Shown here in pieces: positions 47,313-55,742 of a stretch of DNA of 64,000 bases. Source of the stretch: Hyphomicrobiales bacterium (GTDB taxonomy: Bacteria; Pseudomonadota; Alphaproteobacteria; Rhizobiales; Aestuariivirgaceae); contig JACPNZ010000009.1 of assembly GCA_016185245.1 (NCBI GenBank), positions 124,001 to 188,000 of the forward strand, given 5' to 3'. The position numbers and the translations under genes were made by a program. Within the stretch, counting starts at the first letter, position 1. Each line of letters opens with the position of its first letter. The notes under the pieces are model-generated. The model was not told the DNA's origin and did not search any database. It saw only the letters and a list, made by a program, of their open reading frames with translations.

Positions 47313-49069
47313 GCCGCCGGTTTCTTGTTGAGGAAGGGCAGGCTGGCGCGGATGTTGCCGAGGAAGTTCACCTCGACCCCGTGGCGCCGCATGATGATCG
47401 ACTGCTGGATGACCGAGAGGGTGTTGCTCCAGGCCCAGTAGATGACCAGACCCACCGGGAAGGTTCCCAGCATGAAGGTGAAAATGACCGGCATCCAGTT
47501 AAACAGGCTCGCCTGCACCGGATCGGGCGGGGTGGGATTGAGCCGCATCTGCAGCCACATGGTAATGCCCATGAGCAGCGGCCAGACGCCGATCATCAGC
47601 ATGGCGGGGGGCGTGAACGGCAACAGCCCGAAGAGATTGGCGAAGCTCGTGGGATCGGGTGCCGAGAGATCGTGGATCCAGCCGTAGAACGGCGCCTGGC
47701 GCAGCTCGATCGAGGTGAGGATCACCTTATAGAGCGAGAAGAACACCGGCACCTGCACCAGCACCGGGAGACAGCCCGAGAGCGGCGAGACCTTCTCGCG
47801 CTTGTAGAGCTCCATCATGCCCTGCTGCTGCTTCACCCGGTCGTCCGGGTAGAGCTCCTTGAGTTTGGCGATCTCCGGCTGCAACTTCTTCATCTTGCTC
47901 ATCGAGGCGTAGGACTTGTTGGCCAGCGGGAATACCGCCGCCTTGACCAGCACGGTCGCCAGCAGGATGGCGATGCCGAAATTGCCGACCAGGCTCTTCA
48001 GCCATTCGAGCAGATAGAACATCGGCTTGGTCAGGGGCTTGAACCAGCCCCAGTCGATCATCAGGTCGAACTGGCGGATGCGGTATTTCTCGCCGATCGC
48101 ATTGATGGTGGCGACCACCTTGGCGCCGGCGAAGAACTGGTCGCGATAGGAAGCCGACGCACCGGGTGCGGCAACAATGGGGTCCTTGGCGCTGTAATCG
48201 GTCTGGTAGCCGTCGCGCTCGCCGAGCTTCAGATAGCGGAAGGTGCCGGTCACCGCCGCCTCCTGGTTGGGGATGACGACCGCCGCCCAATACTTGTCGG
48301 TGAAGCCGAGCCAGCCGCCCTTGTCGCTGGCAACCGCGGTGGGTTCGGTAGCCTTGGCGGCGTCCTTGTACTTGACTTCGGTCGAGCCGCTGCCGAGAAC
48401 GCCGAGCATGCCTTCATAGAACACCCAGTAGCCGGCGATCGCCGGCGTATCGTGGCGCTGCACGCGGGCATAGGGAATGAGCTTCACCTCGGCCGCGGTA
48501 TTGTTCTGCACCGACTGGGTGATGGTGAAGAGATACTCGTCATCGAGCGCAATGGTGCGGGTGAAGACGAGGCCGGCGCCATTGTCCCAGGAGAGCGTCA
48601 CCGGCTTGCCGGGCGAAAGTTCGCTACCTGCCGGAACCGTCCACAGGGTCTTCGAATCGGGCAGTTTCGCCGCGGTGCCCGCACCCGCCACAAATCCCTG
48701 TTCGGCGAAGAGAGCGCCCTTCGTGCCCGACGGCGACAGGAAGGCGATGGTCGGGCTTTGCGGATCGATGGTCTCCCGGTACTTGACCAGGTGCAGGTCG
48801 TCGAGCTGGGCGCCCTGCAGATTGATCGAACCCTCGACATAGTCCGACTTGATGGCAAGGCGCGGGCTGGCCTTGAGGGTCGCGTCGCGGCTTAGCGTGG
48901 CTGAGCCGGTGGCCGGTGTCGTCGGGGTGGTGGCGGTCGTCGTGGTGGTGGTGCCGGTCTGCACCGTCTCCTTGGGCAGCCGCGGCTGCACATAGAAGAA
49001 CTGCCAGCCGAGCATGATCGCCATGGCGAGCACGATGAAGACGATGAAATTCTTGCTGTCGTAATTCAT
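47309..49069 (-). CDS. yidC: Membrane protein insertase YidC
   Basis: 586 residues. An N-terminal membrane anchor (FIVFIVLAMAIMLGWQFFYV) leads to a Thr/Pro-rich linker and a large periplasmic beta-supersandwich (about 75-350). The conserved 60KD_IMP core of five helices (about 365-575) carries KSLVGNFGIAILLATVLVKA, SYASMSKMKKLQPEI and the QVPVFFSLYKV segment. It inserts membrane proteins with or without SecYEG. It overlaps rnpA by ATGA and engB by GTGA. Thr repeats at 40-55 are low complexity. Confidence 0.96.
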   Translation of the reverse strand: MNYDSKNFIVFIVLAMAIMLGWQFFYVQPRLPKETVQTGTTTTTTATTPTTPATGSATLSRDATLKASPRLAIKSDYVEGSINLQGAQLDDLHLVKYRETIDPQSPTIAFLSPSGTKGALFAEQGFVAGAGTAAKLPDSKTLWTVPAGSELSPGKPVTLSWDNGAGLVFTRTIALDDEYLFTITQSVQNNTAAEVKLIPYARVQRHDTPAIAGYWVFYEGMLGVLGSGSTEVKYKDAAKATEPTAVASDKGGWLGFTDKYWAAVVIPNQEAAVTGTFRYLKLGERDGYQTDYSAKDPIVAAPGASASYRDQFFAGAKVVATINAIGEKYRIRQFDLMIDWGWFKPLTKPMFYLLEWLKSLVGNFGIAILLATVLVKAAVFPLANKSYASMSKMKKLQPEIAKLKELYPDDRVKQQQGMMELYKREKVSPLSGCLPVLVQVPVFFSLYKVILTSIELRQAPFYGWIHDLSAPDPTSFANLFGLLPFTPPAMLMIGVWPLLMGITMWLQMRLNPTPPDPVQASLFNWMPVIFTFMLGTFPVGLVIYWAWSNTLSVIQQSIIMRRHGVEVNFLGNIRASLPFLNKKPAA

Positions 49070-49422
49070 GGGCGTTCCCTGTCCGCCGTGTCATGTGGCA
49101 TGCGATGCAGCCGTTGCAAGGCGTGGCGCAGATCTTTCTCGAGATCGGCGAAGCTGCGGCCCACGGTGGGCGCCCGGCCGATCAGCACATAGTCGAAGCC
49201 GGGCCTGGCCTCCAAGCTCAGCACCAGCCTTGCGGCGGCACGCAAGCGCCGCTTGACGCGGTTGCGGACAACCGCATTGCCGAGCTTCTTGGTGGCGGTG
49301 AAACCGACCCGCGGGGCGGCGGCATCGCTGCGGTCGCGGGCCTGCACCACCATGCCGGGCATGGCCGCATGGAGAGCCCGCGCGGCGGCGACAAAGTCCT
49401 GTCGACGCCTGAGCCGTTCCAT
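49066..49422 (-). CDS. rnpA: Ribonuclease P protein component RnpA
   Basis: 118 residues; small basic protein that binds the RNase P RNA and helps mature tRNA 5' ends. The signature RNRVKRRLRAAAR and VGFTATKKLGNAVV are intact. ATG 49422 gives a normal start (MERLRRRQDF); the frame is open upstream into rpmH. It starts 19 bases after rpmH and overlaps yidC by ATGA. Confidence 0.94.
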   Translation of the reverse strand: MERLRRRQDFVAAARALHAAMPGMVVQARDRSDAAAPRVGFTATKKLGNAVVRNRVKRRLRAAARLVLSLEARPGFDYVLIGRAPTVGRSFADLEKDLRHALQRLHRMPHDTADRERP

Positions 49423-49441
49423 CTCGCTCGCAATCCGGCCG

Positions 49442-49576
49442 TCAGGCCGACAGACGCTTGCGGCCCTTGGCGCGGCGGCGGGCCAGCACATTGCGGCCGC
49501 CAACGGTGGCCATGCGCGAACGGAAGCCGTGCCGACGCTTGCGGACGAGTTTCGAGGGCTGGTAGGTACGCTTCAC
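49442..49576 (-). CDS. rpmH: 50S ribosomal protein L34 (RpmH)
   Basis: 44 residues, strongly basic, starting [20 protein letters not shown] and containing [17 protein letters not shown]. The length matches the family exactly. The start is GTG at 49576, less usual for this gene, preceded by GGAGACC at a good distance. Its promoter lies at 49693-49722. Confidence 0.96.
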   Translation of the reverse strand: MKRTYQPSKLVRKRRHGFRSRMATVGGRNVLARRRAKGRKRLSA

Positions 49577-49692
49577 GTCAGGTCTCCGTATTCGCTTGGG
49601 CGGCCATTGTTTTCAATGGTTTGGCTCAATGCCGCAGGGGCCTTGAGGCAGCGCCCGAATGGTTCTAGCCGGGGTTTCGGGAATTGGCGGCG

Positions 49693-49722
49693 CATATACG
49701 GTTAAATCCCCGGGAAAGTCAA
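49693..49722 (-). promoter_or_regulatory. Promoter of the rpmH operon
   Basis: On the minus strand TTGACT (49722-49717) and an 18-base spacer lead to TATATG (49698-49693), about 115 bases before rpmH. It is the best sigma-70 pair in the 258-base divergent gap (49577-49834), which otherwise shows nothing recognisable. Confidence 0.55.
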
Positions 49723-49834
49723 CGAGCCGCCGGCATTTGCCTATCGCCGGCCCGATGGCTTTTTTTTGCCGCGCGCAACCTAAATACCGCTGGAAGCCGT
49801 TATAGTTCTGCGCAGCGATCGAAACAGGGTGGGC

Positions 49835-51325
49835 ATGGCCGAAACGGCGAGAAAGAGCGGCGACGAATCAACGCCCGGCCTGCTGCGCGGATTATCGGGC
49901 AAGGTCCTGGTCCTCACCGTGCTGTTCGTCATGCTCGGCGAGGTGCTGATCTTCCTGCCGGCCATCGCCAATTTCCGCATCCAGTGGCTGAAAGGCCGGA
50001 TAGCCCAGGCGGAGATCGCCGCACTGGCGGCCGAGGCAGCGCCCGACCAGATTCTGTCGAGCGATCTGCGCAGCGAAATCCTCAAAGGCGCCGGCGTTCT
50101 GGTTGTCTCGCTCAGCAAGGACCAGAAGCGCCAGCTCATCCTGCGCAGCGACGGCGATCAGATGATCGAAGCCAGCTACGATTTGCGCGAGACCATGTGG
50201 CTGCCGCAGATCGCCGACGCCGGTGCCGCCATGCTGGCGACGGGCCCGCGCATCATCGGGGTGGTCGACAAACCGCCCAACATGTCGGGCGACCTGATCG
50301 AGATCGCTCTCGACGAGGAACCCTTGCGCCAGGCCCTGCGCGGCTACGGTCTCAACATCCTGCTGATCTCGGTCGGCCTGTCGCTCTTGGTCGGGCTCGT
50401 TGTGTTCGTCGCCCTCAACCGGGTGCTGGTGCGGCCGATGCAGCGGCTCACCCTCAACATGGTGGCCTTCGGCCGCAATCCGGAAGACGCCTCGCGCATC
50501 ATCGGGCCGTCGGCCCGGCGCGACGAGATCGGCATCGCCGAGCGCGAACTGCACGCCATGCAGGGCGAGCTCCTGTCGATGCTGCAGCAGAAGAACCGGC
50601 TTGCCGCCCTCGGACTCGCCGTATCCAAGGTCAGCCACGATCTGCGCAACATGCTGTCTTCGGCCCAGCTCATCTCCGATCGCCTGTCCGGCGTCGAAGA
50701 CCCGACGGTGCAGCGCTTCGCCCCCAAGCTCATCGCCTCGCTCGACCGGGCCATCGGCTTTCTCACCCAGACCCTCAAGTTCGGGCGGGCCCAGGAACCG
50801 CCGCCGATGCGCGAGAAGGTGGCGTTGAAGGCCTTGGTCGACGAAGTGATCGAGAACGCCGTGCTGCGCACTTCGAGCCGCATCGTCCTCTACAATAACG
50901 TGGCGCAGAGCATCGTCGCCGACGCCGACCGCGACCAGTTGAACCGGGTGCTCACCAATTTGCTGCGCAATGCCATACAGGCCATCGAGACGGCCCAGGC
51001 CGAAGATCCCGGGGCCCGCGAGGGTGCGGTGACGGTCACGGCACGGCGCGACGGCAGCGTCGTCGCCATCGAAATCCGCGACAATGGCCCGGGCATTCCG
51101 GAGCGGATCAGGCCGAGGCTGTTCGAACCCTTTCAGAGTGCGGCGCGTTCCGGCGGAACCGGTCTGGGGTTGGCCATCGCGGCCGAGCTGGTCCGGGCCC
51201 ATGGCGGCGAGATTTCGCTTGCGACCACCGGCCCCGAGGGCACCAGCTTCGTCGTCACTTTGCCCGACACGGTGGCGGAACTCAGGACCGGACGGCGCGG
51301 CGAGCGCCGGCCCGCCGACGCCTGA
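49835..51325 (+). CDS. Orphan sensor histidine kinase with HAMP domain
   Basis: About 496 residues: membrane helix at 24-44, periplasmic sensor of about 130 residues with no recognised fold, second helix at 174-194 and a HAMP linker (VLVRPMQRLTLNMVAFGRNP). The dimerisation box has H268 (SKVSHDLRNMLSSAQLI), followed by an ATPase domain (NLLRNAIQAIETA, DNGPGIPERI, GGTGLGLAIAAELVRAHGG). No response regulator is adjacent; the next gene is a P1 peptidase two bases downstream. ATG 49835 with AGGGTGG is preferred over GTG 49829. Confidence 0.9.
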   Translation: MAETARKSGDESTPGLLRGLSGKVLVLTVLFVMLGEVLIFLPAIANFRIQWLKGRIAQAEIAALAAEAAPDQILSSDLRSEILKGAGVLVVSLSKDQKRQLILRSDGDQMIEASYDLRETMWLPQIADAGAAMLATGPRIIGVVDKPPNMSGDLIEIALDEEPLRQALRGYGLNILLISVGLSLLVGLVVFVALNRVLVRPMQRLTLNMVAFGRNPEDASRIIGPSARRDEIGIAERELHAMQGELLSMLQQKNRLAALGLAVSKVSHDLRNMLSSAQLISDRLSGVEDPTVQRFAPKLIASLDRAIGFLTQTLKFGRAQEPPPMREKVALKALVDEVIENAVLRTSSRIVLYNNVAQSIVADADRDQLNRVLTNLLRNAIQAIETAQAEDPGAREGAVTVTARRDGSVVAIEIRDNGPGIPERIRPRLFEPFQSAARSGGTGLGLAIAAELVRAHGGEISLATTGPEGTSFVVTLPDTVAELRTGRRGERRPADA

Positions 51326-51327
51326 CC

Positions 51328-52350
51328 ATGGTGACGATGGCTGGCCGGCGCAACCTCATTACCGATGTCGAAGGTGTCCTGGTCGGCAATGCCGAGGATC
51401 GCCGCCTGGCGACCGGGGTCACGGTCATCGTCGCCAATCCCGCCATGGTGGCGGCCGCCGATATTCGCGGCGGCGCGCCCGGAACGCGCGAAACGCCCAC
51501 GCTGGCGCCGGAAAACCTGGTCACCGAAATCCATTCGATCGTTCTTGCCGGCGGCTCGGTGTTCGGTCTCGATGCGGCCTCGGCCGTCACCTGGGAACTG
51601 GCCAAGCGTGGTGTCGGCTTCCGCTTCGGGGCACAAGCCTGGCCCTGCCCGGTGGTGCCGGCCGCCATCCTCTTCGATCTCGCCACTGGGGCGGACAAGG
51701 CCTGGGGGGCCGAGCCGCCCTACGCTCGGCTCGGCCGCGATGCATTGGCCACGGCGGGTCGGGGCTTCGCGTTGGGTTGCCGTGGGGCGGGAACCGGAGC
51801 AATCGCCGGCGCCCTCAAGGGCGGGCTCGGCAGCGCGTCTTCCACCTGGAACGGCTTCACCGTCGGCGCCCTCGTCGCCGTCAACAGCGTCGGCTCGTGC
51901 ATCGATGGCGCAACCGGCCTGCCGTGGAGCATCGGCTCGGCCGTCGGCGACGAGATGGGACCCTGCGAACCCCTTCCGTCTTCGGTCTCCATAACCCTGG
52001 CCTTGAGCAAGCTCGACCGCCTGCCGGAGTTCGCCCGGCCCGGCGCCAACACCACCATCGCCGTGGTCGCCACCGATGCCAGGCTCGACAAGGCCGAAGC
52101 GTTGCGCCTTGCCATCATGGCGGGCGACGGGCTTGCCCGCGCCATCCGTCCTGCGCACACGCCCTTCGACGGCGACACGGTCTTCGCCGCGGCGACCGGA
52201 CGGCGCGAACTCGGGTCCAACCGGCCCCTTGACCTGGCCCGCCTCGGTGGTCTCGCTGCGGAAACCCTGGCTCGCGCCATCGGCCGGGCCATCTGGGAGG
52301 CCGAACCACTTGGTAGCCTGCCGAGCTACCGGTCCGCCACGGATCGCTAA
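51328..52350 (+). CDS. P1-family peptidase (DmpA/BapA-like N-terminal nucleophile hydrolase)
   Basis: 340 residues. The DmpA/ArgJ-like fold shows ITDVEGVLVGNAED near the start, ADIRGGAPGTRET, LAGGSVFGLDAASAV, the glycine-rich GALKGGLGSASSTWNG and ALVAVNSVGS. Relatives such as DmpA are aminopeptidases or beta-peptidyl aminopeptidases activated by self-cleavage before a Ser; a Ser in VNSVGS (185-190) might serve but I cannot confirm it. Cytoplasmic, no signal peptide. It starts two bases after the orphan kinase, so the two are co-transcribed. Confidence 0.88.
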   Translation: MVTMAGRRNLITDVEGVLVGNAEDRRLATGVTVIVANPAMVAAADIRGGAPGTRETPTLAPENLVTEIHSIVLAGGSVFGLDAASAVTWELAKRGVGFRFGAQAWPCPVVPAAILFDLATGADKAWGAEPPYARLGRDALATAGRGFALGCRGAGTGAIAGALKGGLGSASSTWNGFTVGALVAVNSVGSCIDGATGLPWSIGSAVGDEMGPCEPLPSSVSITLALSKLDRLPEFARPGANTTIAVVATDARLDKAEALRLAIMAGDGLARAIRPAHTPFDGDTVFAAATGRRELGSNRPLDLARLGGLAAETLARAIGRAIWEAEPLGSLPSYRSATDR

Positions 52351-52369
52351 CCCGAGTGCGACGCGGCGC

Positions 52370-52399
52370 TTGACGCCATGGCCCGGTTCAATGTCTATA
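52370..52399 (+). promoter_or_regulatory. Candidate infC promoter
   Basis: TTGACG (52370-52375) with an 18-base spacer to TCTATA (52394-52399) lies 58 bases before infC and after the P1 peptidase stop. Reasonable -35, moderate -10. Confidence 0.45.
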
Positions 52400-52417
52400 G
52401 CGGACCTTAACCAGGAG

Positions 52418-52432
52418 CAGCCGTAACGGCTG
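52418..52432 (+). promoter_or_regulatory. Small perfect hairpin in the infC leader
   Basis: CAGCCG-TAA-CGGCTG forms a 6-base stem with a 3-base loop, 25 bases before the infC start and just upstream of the GAGGAG ribosome-binding site. It may contribute to translational control. No U-tract follows. Confidence 0.35.
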
Positions 52433-52457
52433 TCCGATCAGAGGAGAAGACCGAGAC

Positions 52458-53018
52458 TTGAGCATACCCCCCAGGAGGCCATCGACAAACCGCGGAGCCG
52501 CCCCCCCGCAGAAGGAAGAAGGACACCGGATCAACCATCGCATCGACGCCCGCGAAGTGCGGCTCATCGTAGCCGATGGTGCCAATGTCGGCGTCGTACC
52601 GATCCGCCAGGCGATGATGATGGCCGAAGAGGCCAATCTCGACCTGGTCGAAGTGTCGCCGGACGCCAAGCCGCCGGTCGCCAAGATCCTCGACTACGGC
52701 AAGTTCAAATACCAGGAACAGAAAAAGGCCAACGAGGCCCGCAAGAAGCAGAAGGTCATCGAGATCAAGGAGATCAAGATGCGCCCGATGATCGACGATC
52801 ATGACTATGACGTGAAGATGAAAGCCATCCGGCGGTTCTTCGAGGAGGGCGACAAGGTCAAGATCACGCTGCGCTTCCGCGGCCGCGAGATGGCCCACCA
52901 GGAGCTCGGCCAGCAGCTGCTCGACCGGGTCAAGAAGGATACCGGCGAACTCGCCAAGGTCGAGTCGGAACCGCGTTTCGAGGGCCGCCAGATCGTCATG
53001 GTTCTGGCGCCCCGCTGA
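52458..53018 (+). CDS. infC: Translation initiation factor IF-3
   Basis: 186 residues. The N-terminal domain ([20 protein letters not shown]) and C-terminal domain ([36 protein letters not shown]) are joined by the usual Lys-rich helix. It prevents premature subunit joining and proofreads start codons. The start is TTG 52458 after GAGGAG. Rare starts allow IF-3 to repress its own translation in E. coli (AUU there), so the TTG is likely meaningful. It precedes the PepSY/two-component genes rather than rpmI directly. Confidence 0.95.
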   Translation: MSIPPRRPSTNRGAAPPQKEEGHRINHRIDAREVRLIVADGANVGVVPIRQAMMMAEEANLDLVEVSPDAKPPVAKILDYGKFKYQEQKKANEARKKQKVIEIKEIKMRPMIDDHDYDVKMKAIRRFFEEGDKVKITLRFRGREMAHQELGQQLLDRVKKDTGELAKVESEPRFEGRQIVMVLAPR

Positions 53019-53139
53019 CAATCGGCTGACAGTGCCGTTCACCGGCCTGTCAGACCCCGAGTCCTAAGTGATGTATTCAGGACAGCGTCCTGCGCCCGTG
53101 TGACGGGGGCGACGCGATGACGGATGGCGAGTAGTCGAG

Positions 53140-53553
53140 GTGTCGTCTCCCGACGAGAGAATCGGCCGGCGCAGTCTGCTGCTGGCATTGCTCTGGGTGG
53201 CGCTCGCCGCTCCGGCCGGGAGTGCCCTTGCCGATGACAATGGCGGCGGCGACGGCAAAGACGGTGGTGGCGGCGACGGCAAAGGCAGTGGCGGCGATGG
53301 CGGCGACGACAATGACAACGGCGGTTCCACCAGCCGGATCCGCGACGCCGTCAAGTCGGGTGCGGCCGAGCCACTGAAGGACATCCTGGCGGTGGTGCGC
53401 CAGAACTACCAAGGCGAGGTGGTATCGATTGCCCTGGTTGGATCGGCCAACCGCATGGTTTACAAGATTCGCATGATCGATACCGACAACCGGCTCATCG
53501 AGATCCGGGTCAGCGCCAAGTCGAAACTCATCTTGAGCGTCAAGGGCATATGA
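53140..53553 (+). CDS. Periplasmic PepSY-like protein, possible FeuN-type modulator
   Basis: 137 residues from GTG 53140. A signal peptide (RRSLLLALLWVALAAPAGSALA) is followed by about 35 residues made almost only of Gly, Asp, Lys and Asn (near 31-63). A small PepSY-like domain follows (DILAVVRQNYQGEVVSIALV, YKIRMIDTDNRLIEIRVSA). Rhizobial FeuN, a small periplasmic inhibitor of the FeuQ kinase, sits upstream of feuP-feuQ in the same arrangement. This gene overlaps the regulator start at 53550. The Gly/Asp linker is an unusual addition. Function by analogy only. Confidence 0.68.
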   Translation: MSSPDERIGRRSLLLALLWVALAAPAGSALADDNGGGDGKDGGGGDGKGSGGDGGDDNDNGGSTSRIRDAVKSGAAEPLKDILAVVRQNYQGEVVSIALVGSANRMVYKIRMIDTDNRLIEIRVSAKSKLILSVKGI

Positions 53554-54218
53554 TGCGCATTCTCGTCGTCGAGGATGAGGCGCGAATCGCCGCCGATGTT
53601 GCCGATGCGATAAGCTCCGGCGGCTTCGTCGCCGAAGTGGTGGCCGACGGCGAGGATGCCTGGTTTCGCGGCGGCACCGAGTCCTATGCGGCCATCGTCC
53701 TCGATCTCGGCCTGCCCAGGATCGATGGCCTCACCATTCTCAAGCGCTGGCGCCAGGAAGGCGTTGCAACCCCGGTCCTGGTGCTGACGGCGCGGGGATC
53801 GTGGACCGAACGGGTCGACGGCATCGACGCGGGTGCCGACGACTATCTGCCCAAGCCCTTCCGCATGGAGGAGCTGATGGCGAGGCTGAGGGCGCTGCTC
53901 CGGCGCTCGTCGGGACGGGCCCAGCCGGCCATGACGGTGGCCAATGTGACACTCGATCCGAGGACCCGCCAGGTCAGCGTCGGCGGCGTGCCGGTGGCGC
54001 TGACCCCGCTCGAGTTCCGCCTGCTCAACTATCTCCTTCACCACCGCGGCCGGGTCATCTCCCAGTCGGAACTCAGCGACAATCTCTATTCCCACGACAG
54101 CGAGCGCGATTCCAACGCCATCGAGGCGCTGGTCGGAAGGCTCCGGCGCAAACTCAAGGCCGATATCATCGAAACCCGCCGCGGCTTCGGCTACGTCGTT
54201 GCCCAGGATGCTTCGTGA
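53550..54218 (+). CDS. OmpR/PhoP-type response regulator, FeuP-like
   Basis: 222 residues. The receiver has acidic residues at 9-10, phospho-acceptor D52 (VLDLGLPRIDG), LTARGSWTERVDGI and Lys in YLPKPF. The winged-helix output domain (LTPLEFRLLNYLLHHRGRV, DSNAIEALVGRLRRKL, ETRRGFGYVV) is OmpR-type. The sequence pattern recalls Sinorhizobium FeuP. ATG 53550 or 53553 may be used; both lie in the stop of the upstream gene. It is coupled to the downstream kinase by a GTGA overlap. Confidence 0.93.
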   Translation: MMRILVVEDEARIAADVADAISSGGFVAEVVADGEDAWFRGGTESYAAIVLDLGLPRIDGLTILKRWRQEGVATPVLVLTARGSWTERVDGIDAGADDYLPKPFRMEELMARLRALLRRSSGRAQPAMTVANVTLDPRTRQVSVGGVPVALTPLEFRLLNYLLHHRGRVISQSELSDNLYSHDSERDSNAIEALVGRLRRKLKADIIETRRGFGYVVAQDAS

Positions 54219-55525
54219 ACAGCGGCTCGCTGCGGCTCAGGCTGTTCGCCGCCGCCGCCGCCTCGATCGGACTGGCGCTGTTTCTTACCGGTTTTGCCAT
54301 CGTCCAGCTGTTCGAACGCCAGGTCCGCGAGCGGGTCACCGTCGATCTCGGCAACGACCTGCTGCAGCTCGCCGGCGCCATCGAGGTGGCTCCCGACGGC
54401 ACGGTGAAGGTGGCCCGCGCTCTGGCCGACCCGCGTTTCATCGAGCCCTATGGCGGGCGCTACTGGCGCATCGATTTCGCCCCTCCCGGAATGCCGGCGC
54501 CACGCGAGCCCTTGCGTTCCCGTTCCCTGTGGGATGCCGATCTCGACCGCGCCAATCCGGTAGGCCCCGAAGGCGAAAAGCTGATCGTCGCCAGCCGCCA
54601 GATCAGCGTCGGCGCCAGCGGCAAGGAGGTCGGCCTGTGGCTTCTGGCGGCGGCCCACGAGGATGAAGTGCAGCGGCCCACCGGGCAGCTCCGCGACCAG
54701 CTCACCCTGTCGCTCACCCTCATGGGCGTGGTGCTGCTGATCGGCGCCTGGATCCAGGTGACCGTGGGTTTGAGCCCGCTCAAGACCCTGCGCTGGCAAC
54801 TGGCCGACGTGCGTTCGGGCCTTGCCGACCGGCTCACCGGTCGCTTTCCATCGGAAGTGGCGCCCCTTGCCGGCGAACTCAACGACGTGCTCGAAATGCG
54901 CGAAAAATCCCTCGACCGGGCGCGGCGCCGGGCCGGCGATCTGGCCCACGGCCTGAAGACGCCGCTCACCGTGTTGTCGTCGATTTCCCGCGAACTGCGT
55001 CGCCGCAACCTCGACAAGCAGGCCGACGACATCGACGAGCAGGCCGAGGCGATGCGCCGCCATGTCGAGCAGGCGCTCGCCCGGGCAAGGCTATCGAGCG
55101 GTCGCAGCCATTCGACCACCCTCCTGTGGCCGGCGGTGGAGAAGGTGAAGGCGGCATTGCAGCGCCTGCCGGGCGGCGAGGACATCCGCTGGGAAATCCG
55201 GATCGCTGCCACCGCTGCCGTGCCGCTGGAGGCGGGCGACCTCACCGAGCTTCTCGGCAACCTCATGGACAATGCCCGCAAATGGGCGAAAGCCCGCGCC
55301 CGCATCGCCTATAGCGAGGCCTGCCTCTCCATCGAGGACGACGGCCCCGGGGTTCCCGAGGCCGAGCTTGGCCGCATCGCCGAGCGCGGCCGCCGCCTCG
55401 ACGAGAGCCAGCAGGGCTCCGGCCTCGGCCTCTCGATCGTCGCCGACATCGCCGACATCTACGGCTTCACCATCGACTACGGCGCCTCGGAGCTGGGGGG
55501 GCTGAAAGTGACCGTCCGGCTATAG
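54215..55525 (+). CDS. Sensor histidine kinase, FeuQ/PhoQ-like
   Basis: 436 residues from GTG 54215 (GTGA overlap with the regulator). Membrane helix at about 10-30, periplasmic sensor domain about 35-160, second helix (LTLMGVVLLIGAWIQVTVGL), a HAMP-like linker, H245 in DLAHGLKTPLTVLSSI, and an ATPase domain (LLGNLMDNARKWA, DDGPGVPEAEL, GSGLGLSIVADIADIYG). The architecture is PhoQ/FeuQ-like, consistent with an acidic periplasmic sensor. Its stop codon is the first part of a large palindrome. Confidence 0.93.
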   Translation: MNSGSLRLRLFAAAAASIGLALFLTGFAIVQLFERQVRERVTVDLGNDLLQLAGAIEVAPDGTVKVARALADPRFIEPYGGRYWRIDFAPPGMPAPREPLRSRSLWDADLDRANPVGPEGEKLIVASRQISVGASGKEVGLWLLAAAHEDEVQRPTGQLRDQLTLSLTLMGVVLLIGAWIQVTVGLSPLKTLRWQLADVRSGLADRLTGRFPSEVAPLAGELNDVLEMREKSLDRARRRAGDLAHGLKTPLTVLSSISRELRRRNLDKQADDIDEQAEAMRRHVEQALARARLSSGRSHSTTLLWPAVEKVKAALQRLPGGEDIRWEIRIAATAAVPLEAGDLTELLGNLMDNARKWAKARARIAYSEACLSIEDDGPGVPEAELGRIAERGRRLDESQQGSGLGLSIVADIADIYGFTIDYGASELGGLKVTVRL

Positions 55526-55568
55526 AGCATGTTCCGCCAAAGTGCTGGCACTTTGGCGGAACATGCTC
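55525..55568. repeat. Perfect 21-bp palindromic element 1 (GAGCATGTTCCG family)
   Basis: The left arm begins GAGCATGTTCCGCC at 55525 and ends at 55545. The right arm, 55548-55568, is its exact reverse complement; only TG separates them. It overlaps the last base of the kinase stop codon. From memory, palindromes starting AGAGCATGTTCCG are abundant dispersed elements in Rhizobiales. It may terminate or protect the kinase mRNA. Confidence 0.85.
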
Positions 55569-55583
55569 CAAGCCAATATGCCG

Positions 55584-55632
55584 GCGCATTCTCTTGTCCG
55601 GAAAGTGAATTCCACTTTCCGGGAGAATGCGC
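55584..55632. repeat. Second long palindrome, 20 paired bases with an internal bulge
   Basis: GCGCATTCTC (55584-55593) pairs with GAGAATGCGC (55623-55632). Inside, after a one-sided TTGT bulge, CCGGAAAGTG (55598-55607) pairs with CACTTTCCGG (55613-55622) around the loop AATTC. It lies 15 bases after element 1 and seems to be a related member of the same repeat family. Confidence 0.82.
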
Positions 55633-55637
55633 TGGAC

Positions 55638-55666
55638 TTGCAATTTTCCCGCAGGTTTGCTTAAAC
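55638..55666 (+). promoter_or_regulatory. Promoter of rpmI-rplT-pheST
   Basis: TTGCAA (55638-55643), a 17-base spacer and TTAAAC (55661-55666) lie about 77 bases before rpmI, directly after the second palindrome. Both boxes are fair matches and the spacing is ideal. Confidence 0.55.
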
Positions 55667-55742
55667 CGGCGCCGTTCGAGCCGCCTGGCCTGTAAAGGGC
55701 ATGCCATGGCGGCTTCGCTATGCTTTGAAAGGATAAAGCCAA

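Noticed and set aside
53230-53335. Tandem GGCGACGGCAAAG-like units, considered as a CRISPR or minisatellite
   Set aside because: They are in-frame codons for a Gly/Asp-rich linker in a secreted protein; units are irregular and no spacers exist.
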